NCBI GenBank assembly: GCA_025174535.1
Contig: JALBUN010000012.1
Span: 62,001-126,000, forward strand
DNA length: 64,000 nt
Direction of reading: 5' to 3'
Source: Cantharellus purpuraceus
Taxonomy: Eukaryota > Basidiomycota > Agaricomycetes > Cantharellales > Hydnaceae
The notes under the pieces were generated by a model. That model was not told the origin of the DNA and did not search any database. It saw only the letters and a list, made by a program, of their open reading frames with translations. This document shows, one piece after another, positions 45,012-58,060 of the stretch. A program made the position numbers and the translations under genes. How positions within the stretch are numbered: position 1 is the first letter of the stretch; each line of letters opens with the position of its first letter.

Positions 45012-48000
45012 TTAGGGAGCACAAACGGTTTTCAGACTGTGAAAACGATACCTTGTATCTAGTTAGACTATAACGCCTTCAAGAACATGATCATGTTCGA
45101 AGTTTAGTGATCTAGTGAATATGTTTGGACTAGAATATTTGTATCGTGTATATAATTTATGCACGTCTCATCTTCGTCAAAGAACCTGTCTTTCCAAGCG
45201 GAGGACTTCACACAGTGTTATTTGCGTGAATCACAGTCCAGAGGTGGCGCACTAGATGGAACTGCCACGGTCATGGATGAGTGCTACAACCCCAAGGGCC
45301 TTACAAGTCCTCGGCCCTAAGTGTAAGTAGTTTCGATCCCACTCCGCCAATACTAGCACATGACAACTTCATGCTGGTGGTTGCTGTCGTCGAAGGAATA
45401 GGATAGAAGTTCACTGCTCTCTATACAGTTATTCAGAACCTGTCCTTATATACAATTCTCTAGGTCGATATTTAATATTATACCGCATGATACCTCATGA
45501 ATCCTCATATTACCGGATCCTTCGATGTTATGGATATATACTAGAATACGCAACAAGTATGTTCGTCGATCCCTTGATTCTGATACTGATCAACAACAGT
45601 TGCGAGTCGATCAGAGGTCCATGAACTGGCAAGCAGAGTGAGACTCTCGGCCTGGCCGCTGAGTCTTCAAACGTCGATCTCATAGATACTAATATAGGCT
45701 TAGCCGAAATTATTTGGCTGTGGATGGGCTATCGTACTAGGGATCCCCGTAAATCGTGACGGTTAGGAAAGCTCTCAAAGTCCGTTTATGACAAGATCAG
45801 GGTCCAAGAGTGACTTGTAAGTATCAGTAGTGTATGACGGAGACTACAAAGAAGCGACTCGCCCTCAACATGGAGGCATATGGGTCCACGACTCGGCAGG
45901 GTATACAAAAGTTTTGCTAGCGCCTGCTGGAGTTCACGCCTTTATCCGTGTCTTGTTCCGATGATAAAAACCATACACGAGCATATAGGCAACAGATATG
46001 AACGGCCCATTGAGTGAGTCGTGAGATCCGTGTTAACAATAGAACTGACGGATGTTGATGAACGTTCAACGGGAGGATTCGGGGAGACAGCGTGTACACC
46101 GATCGTATATTTAGCGAATTGCATACAAGGTCTACAGAGCCATGGCACTTTCTGACAATCCTTTTCTGACAACCCCTTTTTGTTACTGTAAGCTGAGAAG
46201 CTGATTGGCGCCACTGGCACTTGTGGCGTCCGCCATATCTTTGCCACTTGGCTTTCCAGAGGTTTCTGTTGCGTTCTAGTCTAGTGATCGTCTTTGTACA
46301 GTCGTACCTGAGAGATAGGATATCCCAGATAGACCAGCGGGAAGTTTATTCCGTCTGGGCTGAACATGCATGGCTTATATGGTAAGCACATTTAGGTGGG
46401 CAACTTGACTGAAGTGCGTGCTTCTCTAGTTGTATTTAGCCTTATGATAGTAGATCAGGTGTATTCATCAAATCTCCCCGGAAGTCCAGTCAAGCCGTCG
46501 TCTTTGTTGGATGAAAGCCAGGTGGCTACTTTCCGTGAGGGTACTGTCTTTCCGGGAACTCGTTTCCACTCCGGGAAAGAAACTCGAACCATCGCATCCG
46601 TGGCGACTCAGTAGACACCATTCGGTCACTGTGTTGTGTCAGTCATTCTTTCTCTCCTATGAGATCCATCATACTACACCAAATATTACCTATGGCAGGA
46701 TTGGTCTTGAAGACGTACTGTGAGAACCGCTTCAAGCGAGTTTTGGCCTAGTCTGAGCGATTGGCATCAACTTCCCTAGGAATGCACACGGAAAAAGCAA
46801 TTACTATTCGTCCGTCTGAGTTATCTACGGCAGACTCCCCTGTGAATATACGAGAAGTAGATGATAGGCGCCTTGTGTGATGTCTTTCGCTCTGGTCAGT
46901 GAATCAACACCCAATCGCACGACCGCCCTTAAGGTCTTCGAGGACTGGACACCTTGTGGAGATGGTCACCTATTCCAACACATACGTCCCTGTAGTGATT
47001 GTGAGCCGAATTGACTAAATCAGCCCTGGATATCAACATTGAGGTTGTTGGCTTCTAGGTCCGAGAAGGGCCCGAGCACCATCAGACTGCTTCCTCAAAG
47101 AAGATGGGTCTTGTTAGGCGCAACGGTAAGGAAAGTGAGAGGTTGTGTAAATTAAGCAGTGCTCGGAACAACAATATTCTCCATTAACTCTTGCATAGAA
47201 TTGAGTCATTCGCTGAAACATGATGGTCGAGATATCTACCTGCGCATTTCCTATTGAGAGAGGACGAAACGTCTTGCCATATTCTCATGGAATACAGGGA
47301 GCTTTTTTTAGGAGGCGTGTTCTTAAAGGAAGAAGCTGTTAAGAGTAAAGTTCCAGTTGACGGAACTCTATGCCAAGCTTTGTGACTTCTGCAAAGTGAA
47401 CGTAACGCAGAAAACCAGAAACACAGAAAAGCTCGATTACGTCTCTAACAACGTTTTGAACCCGTCTAAAGTTTCGTGCATCATGAGGATCGTCTTGGAC
47501 AATCGGAAGTTTGGAGCGACGGCTTTATGTAAGCAAAGGCTTCGATTTAGTGATCTTGGCCAACAAGAAAGACCTTGTAGCAGAAGCGGTATATTATGCA
47601 CTATAGAAAAATTTGTGACAACATGGAGGAGCTAGTATACAACTCAGCGCAAGTGACAAAAGCGCTGTAGATTCATAGCTACCTAGTATACAACTGAAAA
47701 TTATCAGGATACATAACATACAACTGAATAGACCTACTCACCTCAGCGCAAGTGACAAAAGCGCTGAGGTGAAACGAGTACACCTGCGAAAATATATCCT
47801 ACCTACAACTTTTAAAGCTCAGCGAGACAACAGCACGAGCCATTCATACATATAGTGATACATGCCAAAATATGATGCATTGCGCGTCCATAATCGACGC
47901 GCGGCTTGAAAATCCAACATGCACATGCGGTACATTTTGGCTGTGTCTTCGTTATCTACCTTATTAATGATATCAGCTAGTCCCTCGCACTCCGAGGACT

Positions 48001-48890
48001 AGAACAGAATCACCATGGCCAGACCAGTTTGTCCCTCCTATTTAGGTCCTCAAAGCCATTGGCTGTATTAAAAGTCACCCCCAGTGGCAGCCGTTCCAAT
48101 ATGCATGTTGGCTGACGCTGTCACGTTCCTCGCGATGGACTGTATACGTTATCCGAGGTCAATATTAGCTGGTTGAAGTATGTCTCTAATAACGAGACCA
48201 TGATCCATGCGAAACAGCGCCGATCCATGCAAATACATTCATTGATCAAACGTATCTTGCTCGATGGCCAGCCTAACATATGATTGCCGGCCTTAAATCG
48301 GTGTCTGGTCAACTAGATGAAGCATTACAGCTGCACGATCACATCCAGATGCAAACTGAAATAGCTGCATATTATGATTACGCACCTATTATCGGGACTA
48401 AGACAGGTACTAGTTGGAGAGTACCAACCCTTAACCGTGTAAACTACGAAAGATGCCACTGCATATGGATTCATTCGACGTTCGCACCGCATTTAGAACC
48501 CACTGCCAAATATGCAGCTCACATGGTGGGTAACAGTAGCTCAAGGGAAATGCTTCGGGTACAGTATAAGCATGAGACAGGAAGCAACTATAATCACGGC
48601 CCGCGGACAGGTAACAACCCGAGCCAGTGGTTCAATAATGCAGGCGAGTCCGAGTGCAAATAGGTGACTAGGAGTGGGAAAGAGCGGAGAGGGTGATGCA
48701 GAAAAGTGCGAGTCATGAAACGAGAGGACAGTTGATGCTAAGCACTTGTAGGAAAAGGGAGGGTAAAAGGAAAACAACAAGGGTGAATATAAGCATCCAA
48801 ACACAACACCTTTGCGTGGAAAAACAAACTACATACATATAAAACCCAGGAAAATCCGCAATCCGGTAGAATAGACAATGAACGGGATGT
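45012..48890. other. Gene-poor, A/T-rich block
   Basis: About 3.9 kb without a recognisable gene. It holds short direct repeats (CTAGTATACAACT at about 47631 and 47683) and a perfect hairpin element near 47738-47772, with a partial copy at about 47643. Open frames are short and overlap randomly. The region may be the relic of mobile-element insertions, but no transposase or reverse-transcriptase motif could be read. The far right end is the 3' side of the Ser/Pro-rich gene. Confidence 0.5.
47643..47772. repeat. Hairpin element with a partial upstream copy
   Basis: At 47738-47772 a 12-bp arm TCACCTCAGCGC, a loop AAGTGACAAAA and the perfectly complementary arm GCGCTGAGGTGA form a stem-loop. 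At about 47643-47668 the same sequence CTCAGCGCAAGTGACAAAAG CGCTG occurs, with a shortened stem. Between them lie repeated ATACAACTGAA motifs. Whether this is a miniature transposon end, a recombination relic or a chance pair is unknown. Confidence 0.75.
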
Positions 48891-51754
48891 TCAACCCATC
48901 GACAGATCTAACCGCTCATTTTTTGACGGATATCGATACGCGACAAAATCAGGTTCTCGAGGAACAAGCTCATCTAATGCACGGCGGGACGACGTGCTCA
49001 ACCCTTGCTGCGAGAAGGACCGCTCTGACAAAGATGGTGCAGGTGCGAGCGCATGTGATGCAAAAGCGTCGAAAGATGCCTGGCGGCTCCGTGAACCTGG
49101 CGTTGTCGTCACCGACGCGTGCTGGCGGTGTCCTTTTGAACCCTTCCCCTTCCGCCCTAATAAGGACCCCAACCCGAATCGACTCTTCCGCTTCATCGTG
49201 GAGCTAGGTACTGGCTCAAATACAGCCAGCGAATGGCGGCTCGCACCAAAGTCGTCGTATCGCATACCGGGAATGCTTCCTTTCCCAGCACCGCGCGGTA
49301 AGGAAGGCCGAGAAGCAAGCCCATTGAAACTCTGTCGTCGCACAGCGTCCTCAGCTCGGAAGCCAGGATTTGGAGCAGACAATTCCCCCTGTGGGTGGTG
49401 CCCGTATGATGCCATTGGGAGTGTGGCGCTTGGGACTGCAAAACTGCGTGGCCGTATTGGCGGTGGGCTTGCAGTAGGTGGTTCGTGCTCCTCAGGCGGA
49501 AGTGGAGGTAGACTCTTATTGAGGGTCAAGGTACTCATGGGTCGAATTGGAGGAACTGGAGGAATCTTTATGGTAGGCACAAGAGAGGAAGATGAATTTC
49601 CGGTGCCCGTTATTTGTGGCAATGGAGGAGCAAGCGTGGACATAGGAAATGGTGAGGTTGTGTGTAGGTCAGGCTCTGAAAGGTTAAAGACATGTGGGCG
49701 CGGTGGAGTCATGCTCAGAGAACCTTTCTTCTTGAGTGCCTGTTCAGCGTCCTCCTCATTTACCGCATCCTCTCGTTCGTCGCCGCTGCTATGGGGGTAG
49801 GGGAATCGTACCTCTGTTGGTGACGGCAACGTGCTGCTCTGGTCACTTGGTGAGCTAAGACTGACACCAACGCCGCTTGGGACAGAGCTAGATCGTGGAT
49901 GATGTGCCCCATTTGAGAGCGTGAGGCTCGGCATCGATACATGTCGACCTTGTCCCATCATATTCACAGAGCGTTCAGATTGCGCGCTGCCTCGATTGAC
50001 CAGATACGATAGAGGAGGTGGGGGGGCCAGTGGCAGGTCCTCTTCCTCTTCATGAGGCGGCCCAAGGTCTACACCAGGAATCTCGTCTGTTTTGCTTGGG
50101 GCACCAATAATGATCTTCCATAGTTTACCCAATCCACGTCGTTTCTTCTTCTTGATATTTGCATCGGAGGAGGCGCGCTGCAGAGAGGGGCGCCCGAACA
50201 TACCGTCGTCCCCACGAGGCCATGCTTCACGCAATGAGGGCGCATTACTGCCAATATCCACATGGGGAATCTGCGCCATGTGCTTTTCTTGATCCAACCC
50301 CAGACTGCATGTCGGAATGTCGGTTTAATGTGAACCCAATGGATCTAACTAAATGACGCACTGCATGTCTACCATACTCCCACTTTGAACTAGGCTGGCG
50401 TTACTGCCAAAGTACCCACTCCAATGTCTCATTCCGAAGAAGCGTCTGCGTGGACTTGTCGTTGAATCGAGACTAGTTTGGGACGCAAGACCCGGAGCCA
50501 TCGACACCGGCCTGTCAGACACTGAGGGCTGCCACGGTGAACTGGGAATTGTGTACATCGACCGAACGCTGCGGCTAGCGGCCATACCAACAGACATCGT
50601 ACTGTCATATGGCGCACGCAATGACGCTGCACCCTCTGCACCCTGGAAGCTGTATAAACTTGTTGCGTCGCGCTCGCGCTCCCGGTTATCTACGGCACTG
50701 AGGCTGTCTCGCGAAGCCTTGCGGGCACGACGTTCCTCCTTACGAACCCTCGCTTCTGCCTTGCGGACATCCACGCGTTCGACTATCATACCATTTTCAA
50801 GCAGGATAGTGTCACGCTTGTGATGTCGAGAATCTTCCCCAAAGGCACCGGCGCTGGGACTCTGAATCTTGACGCCACCGTCATCGAGAGCCGAGGCACT
50901 CGTACCGAGGTCGTAGGCTGATCTACGCAGCTCAGAATAGGCGTCACGCATCTTGTCATCAAGTTGGCGGGACTCCTGCATTGCCTGTAGACGGGCCTTG
51001 CTTTCAGCAAGGAGAAGCGCGTTTTGTGCATCTAGATACGAGATGAGGGTTTGCTGTCTAGAGGAAGATTCGCGAGGGTTCTACGAGTGTATGAGCAGGG
51101 TCGAAGAGTGAACAAATGGGTAGGACATACTAAGCTCAGCCAAACTTTAAGATTGCCCTCTGTCAACTTTCCGCCGCGAGAGCGCGGTCGTGGACAGCTA
51201 GCTGTGGAGCTTAAGCCAGAGGAAGAGTTGGAATGAAAATTCTGGTCGCGGTCACGCTCCTCTTCCTGTTCGCGCTGACATAACTCGTGGTAATAAATAT
51301 CACTCTCGCGATCCCAGACACCAGGCCCCGTGACATCGACGTCTGCCATGTCTTCATCTCGCATCATGCACTCAACGCACACTTCACGAGGAGGACCCGG
51401 TACCTGGGCTGGGCTGTTGGGTGGCTGAACGGGAAGGGCGGGAGATAGACCAGAAGGATACAGTGTGCTATTGGCTGGTGGCGTACGAAGCTGGACGGGA
51501 GAGGTGGTGGATGGTGTTCCACTAGTATTGTATGTGTATGATTGCGTTGGTGGCCGCCATTGCGCTGGATTGCGCTGCTGTGAGAATGAGGGTTGCGCCT
51601 TTTCGTCCTTTATAATGGGCACGGTATTGTCATCAGAAAAACGGAGGGGATGCTTTTCATCGTTTGACAGGTCGGGGTAGGGAGAAAACGACCCCAGGTG
51701 GATGCTGGGCACGACGATCCTAGCGGTGCGAGACTGGATTGCCGTGGTAGCCAT
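48891..51754 (-). CDS. Large Ser/Pro-rich protein, function unknown
   Basis: I do not recognise a named family, although the protein looks like a conserved, largely disordered basidiomycete protein. It starts MATTAIQSRTARIVVPSIHL. A short Cys-containing block REVCVECMMRDEDMADVDVT GPGVWDRESDIYYHEL is the most domain-like part. After an intron (about 51034-51130) comes a coiled-coil-like segment SRQQTLISYLDAQNALLLAE SKARLQAMQESRQLDDKMRD, then charged helices VDVRKAEARVRKEERRARK. After another intron (about 50307-50350) a long Ser/Pro region contains KKKKRRGLGKLWKIIIG and FGLGSLLGRKGKGSK, basic patches with PPLPP-type proline motifs (SLPPLPPEEHEPP). It ends SKNERLDLSMG. About 900 aa. The proline motifs and basic-amphipathic patches would fit a cortical or cytoskeletal scaffold, but that is inference. 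Confidence 0.75.
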
Positions 51755-53987
51755 TGAGAGGACCGAGTGATCCGGTGGGTCAAATGCTAGAAGAAGAGCT
51801 TGGGGATGTGCTCAACGGAGCACGGCGTACCAGGATGCAAATAAAAGGGTGAGTGAAGAAGTTTAATGAGAAAAAAGAATTTTGGGGATAAGTGGTCAGG
51901 GAACAGCTTATGTGAGCAGCATCACATTAGAACGTCGGAATTTGAAATATGGGACTGTTCCATTCCTGCGACCATATCGCATCTATCAGCACGGCTACTC
52001 TTTCAGGTACCATGTATATGTTGGGCCCCACTGTGGTTTGCCATCATTTTTGTGTGTGAGGATTAGTGCTCGATTCGATCAGACCATTGCTGCACCACCA
52101 CGATAAGGAAACTTAATATGGCAACGTGCTTTAGGTGAGGCAGATTCTGTCATCTAACTTCCTGCAACGAAATAGGTAATACCATCTGACACAACGAATC
52201 TAATGCTTTGCTTGCATCCAAGCTTTGGAGATCCTTGTAAAACGTTCGCACCACAAATAGCTCACAACATGTATGAATACCTGTCGAAAATCCCAAAGAC
52301 GTGGGTGGATCACCATGACAACATTGTAGGCTCCCACGACAGACCTCACTGTACAGTGCCCTTGTCTCCACGGTATCGATTTATTTGCATACGTCCAGCA
52401 TACTTGTAGAGCGAACGTGCGTCGATGCATATGTCTTTCAAGGGATTAATCAGGACATTGGCCAGAACAATGTAATCTTGAGACTTGATGTTGCAACGCT
52501 GAGAGGAAGCACACCTCGAACTCCGGATCCGTATCTTGTGAAATACACCATAGCCTTCCCGGGATATCCGTGGAATCACCACGCAAACAGTGCCATCAGC
52601 AGCCGTTTTCATGTGTATATTGAAGAAAAAACCACAACCAAGGCGATCTGGATGTTCATGAAACATCCAGGATAACGGTCGTAGAAATCGCCCATTTGGG
52701 TCACTTGTTTGGGTCGCTCGAGTCTTCTAATCGGCGATCTTTGTGACCCGCGTGGAATGAGGGCGACGAGCAACCAGAGGTAAATAACTGATTTGGATGA
52801 GAGTGATAGGGCTGTAGTTTGAAGCAACAGGAGAGGGAGCCAGAGTCGATTAGGGGGATAATACATACTGAAAATACCTTCAGAACGGGGCCCATCCAGC
52901 GCATAGACATCAGCCGGGGACCTTCTCCAACCGATAATCCTACATGCTAGCGAATGGAGATGTATATCTTTGCTCTTCCCTTGTCCTCTTCTCACCGTTT
53001 GGCTCCACCAGTGTCTCAGCGCTCTGTATGCCTCGTGAGCGGTTCTCCCGTACCAGATCGTTTGCAAGGTTCAGCCAGTGCTGCGTTGTGCCAGTTTCTG
53101 CTTTGTGTATGGGAATGACATCCGATTGCTACGCACAATGGAATGGACGTCAGCAGCGCAATGCAGATATAACCGCTGGCACACCATACCCCCTGGCATC
53201 ACCTCAGTTGACTACACGATTCGCGATTGGCATTCCCACTCGTGAGGCCCCACATCACAGGTAGCACTGCGACGGCCCATCATGACAAGCTTCTCAGCAT
53301 CTTGCATACACTGTCCGGCCCGCTTCATCAGCTGTGTATAGCGCCCGGCACGATATCGTGTCCCATAGTCAGGTTGCGACGCGGCGTCTACTACTACAGA
53401 AATCCAGTCAGCTCCACGACATCAGACTTGGAGACATAATCTACAATAATCACCAGTTATCTATCAACGGGAACACGCCATCTTTCGCCTTCAAGGATGC
53501 TGAATTTTCGCCGGGATATGGCGAGGAAGTCCTGGTGCATCCAGAATTACATGGTAGAATACTAGGAACCCAGTCAGCCGCTGATCACCGGTTGATCACC
53601 CGCACAAACATATGATCTTTCCGCCCGTACGAGGATGTGGCTTTGATGGCGTGCCGAGCGTAAAACTGGAGAAAAAAACTGGCGGATGGCATTTTGATTG
53701 CTTTCTGCTAGGGTGTACGGCGTCAATTGAGGTAATGTGTTATTCATCAACGAGGACCTGGTATTCATCATTTGAATACGAGTAGTGCTTCGAGGCAGGC
53801 CAACATAGCCTGCGTATGAAAATCAGGTAGTTGAGGCCTGGGATATCATAAGACACATACCACAGGAGGGTGCGGTTAGACGCCGAAGTACTGTGTAGAG
53901 GCTTCCAGGACTAAAAGCCCTATGTAATCCCTGAGTGGAGAACGCAGCGCATCTCTTGTCAGTGAGCGAGTGCCACTTGACCTTCCC

Positions 53988-54350
53988 CATCGACCTTGCG
54001 AGGTTTCAATTATCTTCAAAGAGCATGAATAGACGTCGGACCAAAGATCATCCGAACAGTGCATCGACTGTCATTATCCGCCGTACGTGCATTACGCGGT
54101 AGTCCAGGCTGATGCATCAGACTTGACGAGTTGGGAATGGAAAGGAAGCGGGGTAAATAGCTTTCCAGCACATCGACCTTGCGACACCAATTGCACTCCA
54201 TTAGACCCCCGTGGCCCTCAGGTCTTCCGAATGGTATATCAACAGACATGCACCGGTACTCCAGGCTGATACACCTCATCAGTCGGTGGGTCGAGGGTAG
54301 GACAGGGAGAACGAGCACGACAATCGATCTTCCTCAACGACCTTGCGACG
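53988..54350 (+). repeat. Degenerate tandem repeat, about 160-180 bp period
   Basis: The motif CATCGACCTTGCGA recurs at 53988 and 54171, and as CAACGACCTTGCGA at 54335. A second motif, CCAGGCTGATGCATCAG, at about 54104 has a partner CCAGGCTGATACACCTCATC AG at about 54261. Their order and spacing suggest two to three diverged tandem units. Confidence 0.6.
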
Positions 54351-55927
54351 TGTTGATTACAATCCACTGGCAAGAATGCGATGAAACCGCCGTAGCCCAC
54401 AATCCCTCCGACAGGTGCAACAACGCCATGGGTATCTGTTCGCGCAGGGCGTTGTCTGATGCAACTGGCCAGAGTCTGAGAAAGCGGGTTGGGACTCGCG
54501 TAGGAGCGAGAGTAAAGAACGTATACGCGAGAGAAAGTATCTTCAGCAAAGTGCAGCGTGATTATGAAAGAATCAGCGCGCCCGTCTCCTTGCGAGTCCC
54601 TTTGCTATGCTCGAGGTGGGAGATAATGGTTATGCGGTGTGCAGCACATGGCATAGAAGAATGAGCTCTGCGTTCGCGGTGGAGGGTCGAAGGTTGGAGG
54701 ATCCGACTCCGCCTTGAATTTTGATGGTGGGTGATACACAGGCAGGGGTAGAAGGGAAAGCGTGAAAAGTAGTAAGGCAGTCCTTGGTCGATGGGAAAGC
54801 TTTATCGTCATAGGCTCCCTCACAGAATCAAGTATAAAACGCTCAACCAGTGATGGCCTTGCTCTCGGTGTCCTATGTGTGACAAGGTCATCACCCCATG
54901 TTATATGTAGCCCCTTGCCTCCACCCCTGAATCGATGATCGTCCTTGTACCATGGGGTTTTGTAGATCCTGCCACGTGTACGGGAGATATCCGGGGTATG
55001 AGTCGGATCCTAAGTAGCTCCAGAGTGAAGTCTAATTGACAGTCAGAAAAGAGCTGAACCGTCGGTGGGTATGGGAGTGTGGTAGGGCATGAGTCGTTGA
55101 TCGAGCACTACCAGTTAGGGAGTAGATGCTGGAGAGGTGGGAGTTGTGACGTGAGTTGTGAAATTAGGAGAATGGCACGCTGGGGGCTGGAAGTGGAGGA
55201 TACAGCCGAACTGTCAGCAGTTGGGGCCGCCGACTTGGAACGTCCTTGCTTGCGAGTCGGGGTTTATGAGGCGGGAATCCAATGGTGGGTACTAGCAGGA
55301 AGGTAGGGATCCGGGAGCTGGCAGCGAGTGTTTCGATAAAGTTGGGATGTGTTGGGTAGTCAGAAGTCGCGAGGGGAGCTCGGGCGGGTTCAGCTGTTAG
55401 CCTGCGCGAAGGAAGTTGAGGTGAGCTCAAGAGCCCAACGCCAGCAAGCAGGCAGATGTCTCGTGGCCGCGTGGCCTGTATGTCCTGTCGTATTTCTCTA
55501 TGTGATATTCGGCTGGTAGGCGAAGAGTTTGCCAGCTAGCGCAATGCGTCGTGCATGGCTGAGGATAGGGGTCTAGCGTCAACTTGGGAGTTGGGACTGG
55601 GAGTGGGAAAAACCAAGAGCCTCCGTCGCGGTCCATCAGCTCTTCCACGTCATGAGCAGCAAGCGCCTGGGATGACAACCACACTGAGGGTGTCGAGAAT
55701 GACACGAGGAGAGAGCCCAGGAGGACAAACTTCAACAAAGACTGGGGGGCCGAAGGGAGTGGGGTAGTAAGTCTGGTGCAAACTCTGAAAACGTCTTTTT
55801 CGTATGTTCCCATCATGAGGAATCGCCCGGGCTTGGCTACGAGTGCATCATAAAGGAGCCCACACGTGTGCACGGTCGACGCCTCTGGGGCCACATAGGA
55901 TCCAGGGGCGGCCTTTCGTCGGTCGAT

Positions 55928-56058
55928 GAGTGGGTGGGGTTGGGGCAGGTTTTCACCTTGCGGAGAACATACTACTCCGAGGTAGATGACTTGATAGTGG
56001 GTGGGGTGGGGGCAGGCTTTCACCTTGCGGAGAGCACACTACACCGAAGTAGGTGGTG
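55928..56058 (+). repeat. Two-copy tandem repeat, about 65 bp
   Basis: GTGGGTGGGGTTGGGGCAGG TTTTCACCTTGCGGAGAACA TACTAC at about 55930 is repeated from about 55996 with a few substitutions (GTGGGTGGGGTGGGGGCAGG, CTTTCACCTTGCGGAGAGCA, CACTAC). The two copies are adjacent and in direct orientation. Confidence 0.85.
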
Positions 56059-56089
56059 CTAATTGCTGGTAACCGTGCCTTGTCGCTTG

Positions 56090-56113
56090 AAATAAATAAA
56101 TAAATAAATAATA
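56090..56113. repeat. (AAAT)n microsatellite
   Basis: About five to six AAAT units in a non-coding region just downstream of the 65-bp tandem repeat. Confidence 0.9.
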
Positions 56114-57749
56114 GAGCGAAAGGCACTGAAACAGGGACATTGACTGTGCTCACAGAACAGCTGTCAGAGGGCCTGATTTGATCCTGAGTCGGTGGATGGG
56201 CGGAGGTCAGAGCAACACTAGCAAACGGACGCCTGCCAATGGCTTTGATCCTAGGAGATTGATTAGCAGGGCAAAACCCGCCAACATAAGGGACTCGCAA
56301 GGCTCCGCGCCTTTCGCCTGCGCCTTTGGCTTATTTGTTTGGTGCTTTCTTCCTCCTCTCGTTTCTATGGCGAGCTGTTGGTCTTGTTTGGCGAGTACTT
56401 CATGAAAGGGCGGTGGGGAAAAAGAGCAAGGGGGAGCAAATTTTTGCACAGCTTCGCCTCGCGTAGGGATAACGCCGTCATCATTCACTGGCTACTATAC
56501 TGGCCTCCATGCGTTCGCCATATGGCCAGTGAGATATTCGTTGAAGCTGACCATGAACACAGCACCCATCGGTGTTTACTTTGGCATAGCACAGTGATGG
56601 CGAAGCCCAAATACTAGTAGCCAGCATCAAGACATCAATGTACATCACGTCACTCATACGGCGACTATTGGTTCCACGCACCGAACGTTCAAGTGGAGTG
56701 CTGCACAGCGCAACTCAGTGAAGCGCATCGTGACGCCTACATATCAGATTACAACGCGGCACCGGCACAGCACAACATACATCCCATGTGCTACAGCTCC
56801 CGGCTACAACCAGTTTACACGCCGACCGTGAATCTATAGACCAAACGCTAACGTGCCCATACCCCAATCATTCCAAATCATCAAAGCCATACCCGAATCC
56901 GACTCTAATCACGTTCACGCCATGAGCCCAAGCACACACCACTGGCAGCGACGTTTGAACATCGGAAAATTTCACCACCATCTTGAGCCCTACTCGAGGG
57001 TATGACGATCAGTGCCATTACGTTATGTCTGCGTCCAGCGCAGCAACTTATGCAACCAGATCAAAAGAAGCATTTCATCTCGGCATTTCATGCACACTTC
57101 CGCTCACAGTACGAAAGTGGACACAAACGAAGGCCTGGAATAGGTAGGGGCAGTCAATGCTGGAATTGGAAGATACAACCAGATGACGTAAAGTCATTGT
57201 ATACTGAGTCCACTGGCTCATTTTGGAGCTGATGTCCGAAGCACCGAATGTGAAGCGCGAAGATGTAGGAGTATACCCGGGGAACCCGATACTACGGGCG
57301 GGATGTACTACCGTCCCTATGCACTTGACTTACCTAGGAAGGGCTGTTGAGAAGCTGAAATTGATAGATGCGGGGGGGACAGAAAGAAGAAACAAAGTTA
57401 AATGACTAGGAGAGGCAAAATCGAGATGCAGAAGATGCAGAAAATGAAGGGCGTCAACTGGGGGACACGTGGAAAGCTGTCGATTCACCTCACTCCGGCT
57501 CAACGGTTTGGCCTGCTCTTCCAATGGGCCCTAGGTTGTCACGGTAAGATGAATTTCATACCGCGCAAATCTGAACCCGAGATACAGAACACATCCGACA
57601 ACTAGGAAATCCCAGCCGTATTCCAGAATATACAAGTGTGTACGGTAAGCCTGAACTCAGAGGGCATGGCGGGCCCCTCACTGGAGTCCAGATTTTTACG
57701 ATGAGCGGGGATGGCTGCAAGCGACAACCAGCAGTAGGCGCGGGAGGAC

Positions 57750-58060
57750 TTCGTATTTGATATCTTGGCAAGAGTGTGCTGGCACGGCTCATCCCGCTCT
57801 TCATGCAAGCTACAGCGTTAGACGTCTGGAGGCACCGGGCGAGAGCCTGCGCGCCATAGCCGGCGTGCTTCTTTGAAAGATGATTTTCTGTAGACTGTTC
57901 TAGTATTCGCTCGCAGTCCGGATTTATACGCCGAATGTGGTGAACTCGGAGAGAGTATGGTTGGCAAACATCTTCCCGCTCTTCATGAAGCCCTTGAGCT
58001 GCCGTGTTAGCTGTCTGGAAGCACAAGCTTGAGAGCTGCTAAGCTTCTCCCACAGATGAG
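57750..58060. repeat. Imperfect tandem duplication, about 180 bp
   Basis: CCCGCTCTTCATG at about 57793 and 57974 begins two diverged copies. GTTAGACGTCTGGAGGCACC follows in the first and GTTAGCTGTCTGGAAGCACA in the second, each followed by GAGAGC. Read on the minus strand the two units give similar peptides (HEEREDVCQ and HEERDEPCQ) in different frames. Confidence 0.6.

Noticed and set aside
45235..45350. tRNA-like phrase with TTTCGATCCCACTCCGCCA
   Set aside because: The T-arm stem does not pair and no matching acceptor or anticodon arm could be built on either strand.
48994..49800. 268-codon plus-strand open frame
   Set aside because: It is antisense to the Ser/Pro-rich gene, whose frame, splice sites and motifs are consistent. 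The antisense product is Gly/Ser/Cys-rich with no domain.
55427..56023. 198-codon minus-strand open frame
   Set aside because: It runs through the 65-bp tandem repeat, has Pro/Ser/Leu-rich random-looking composition, and matches no family.
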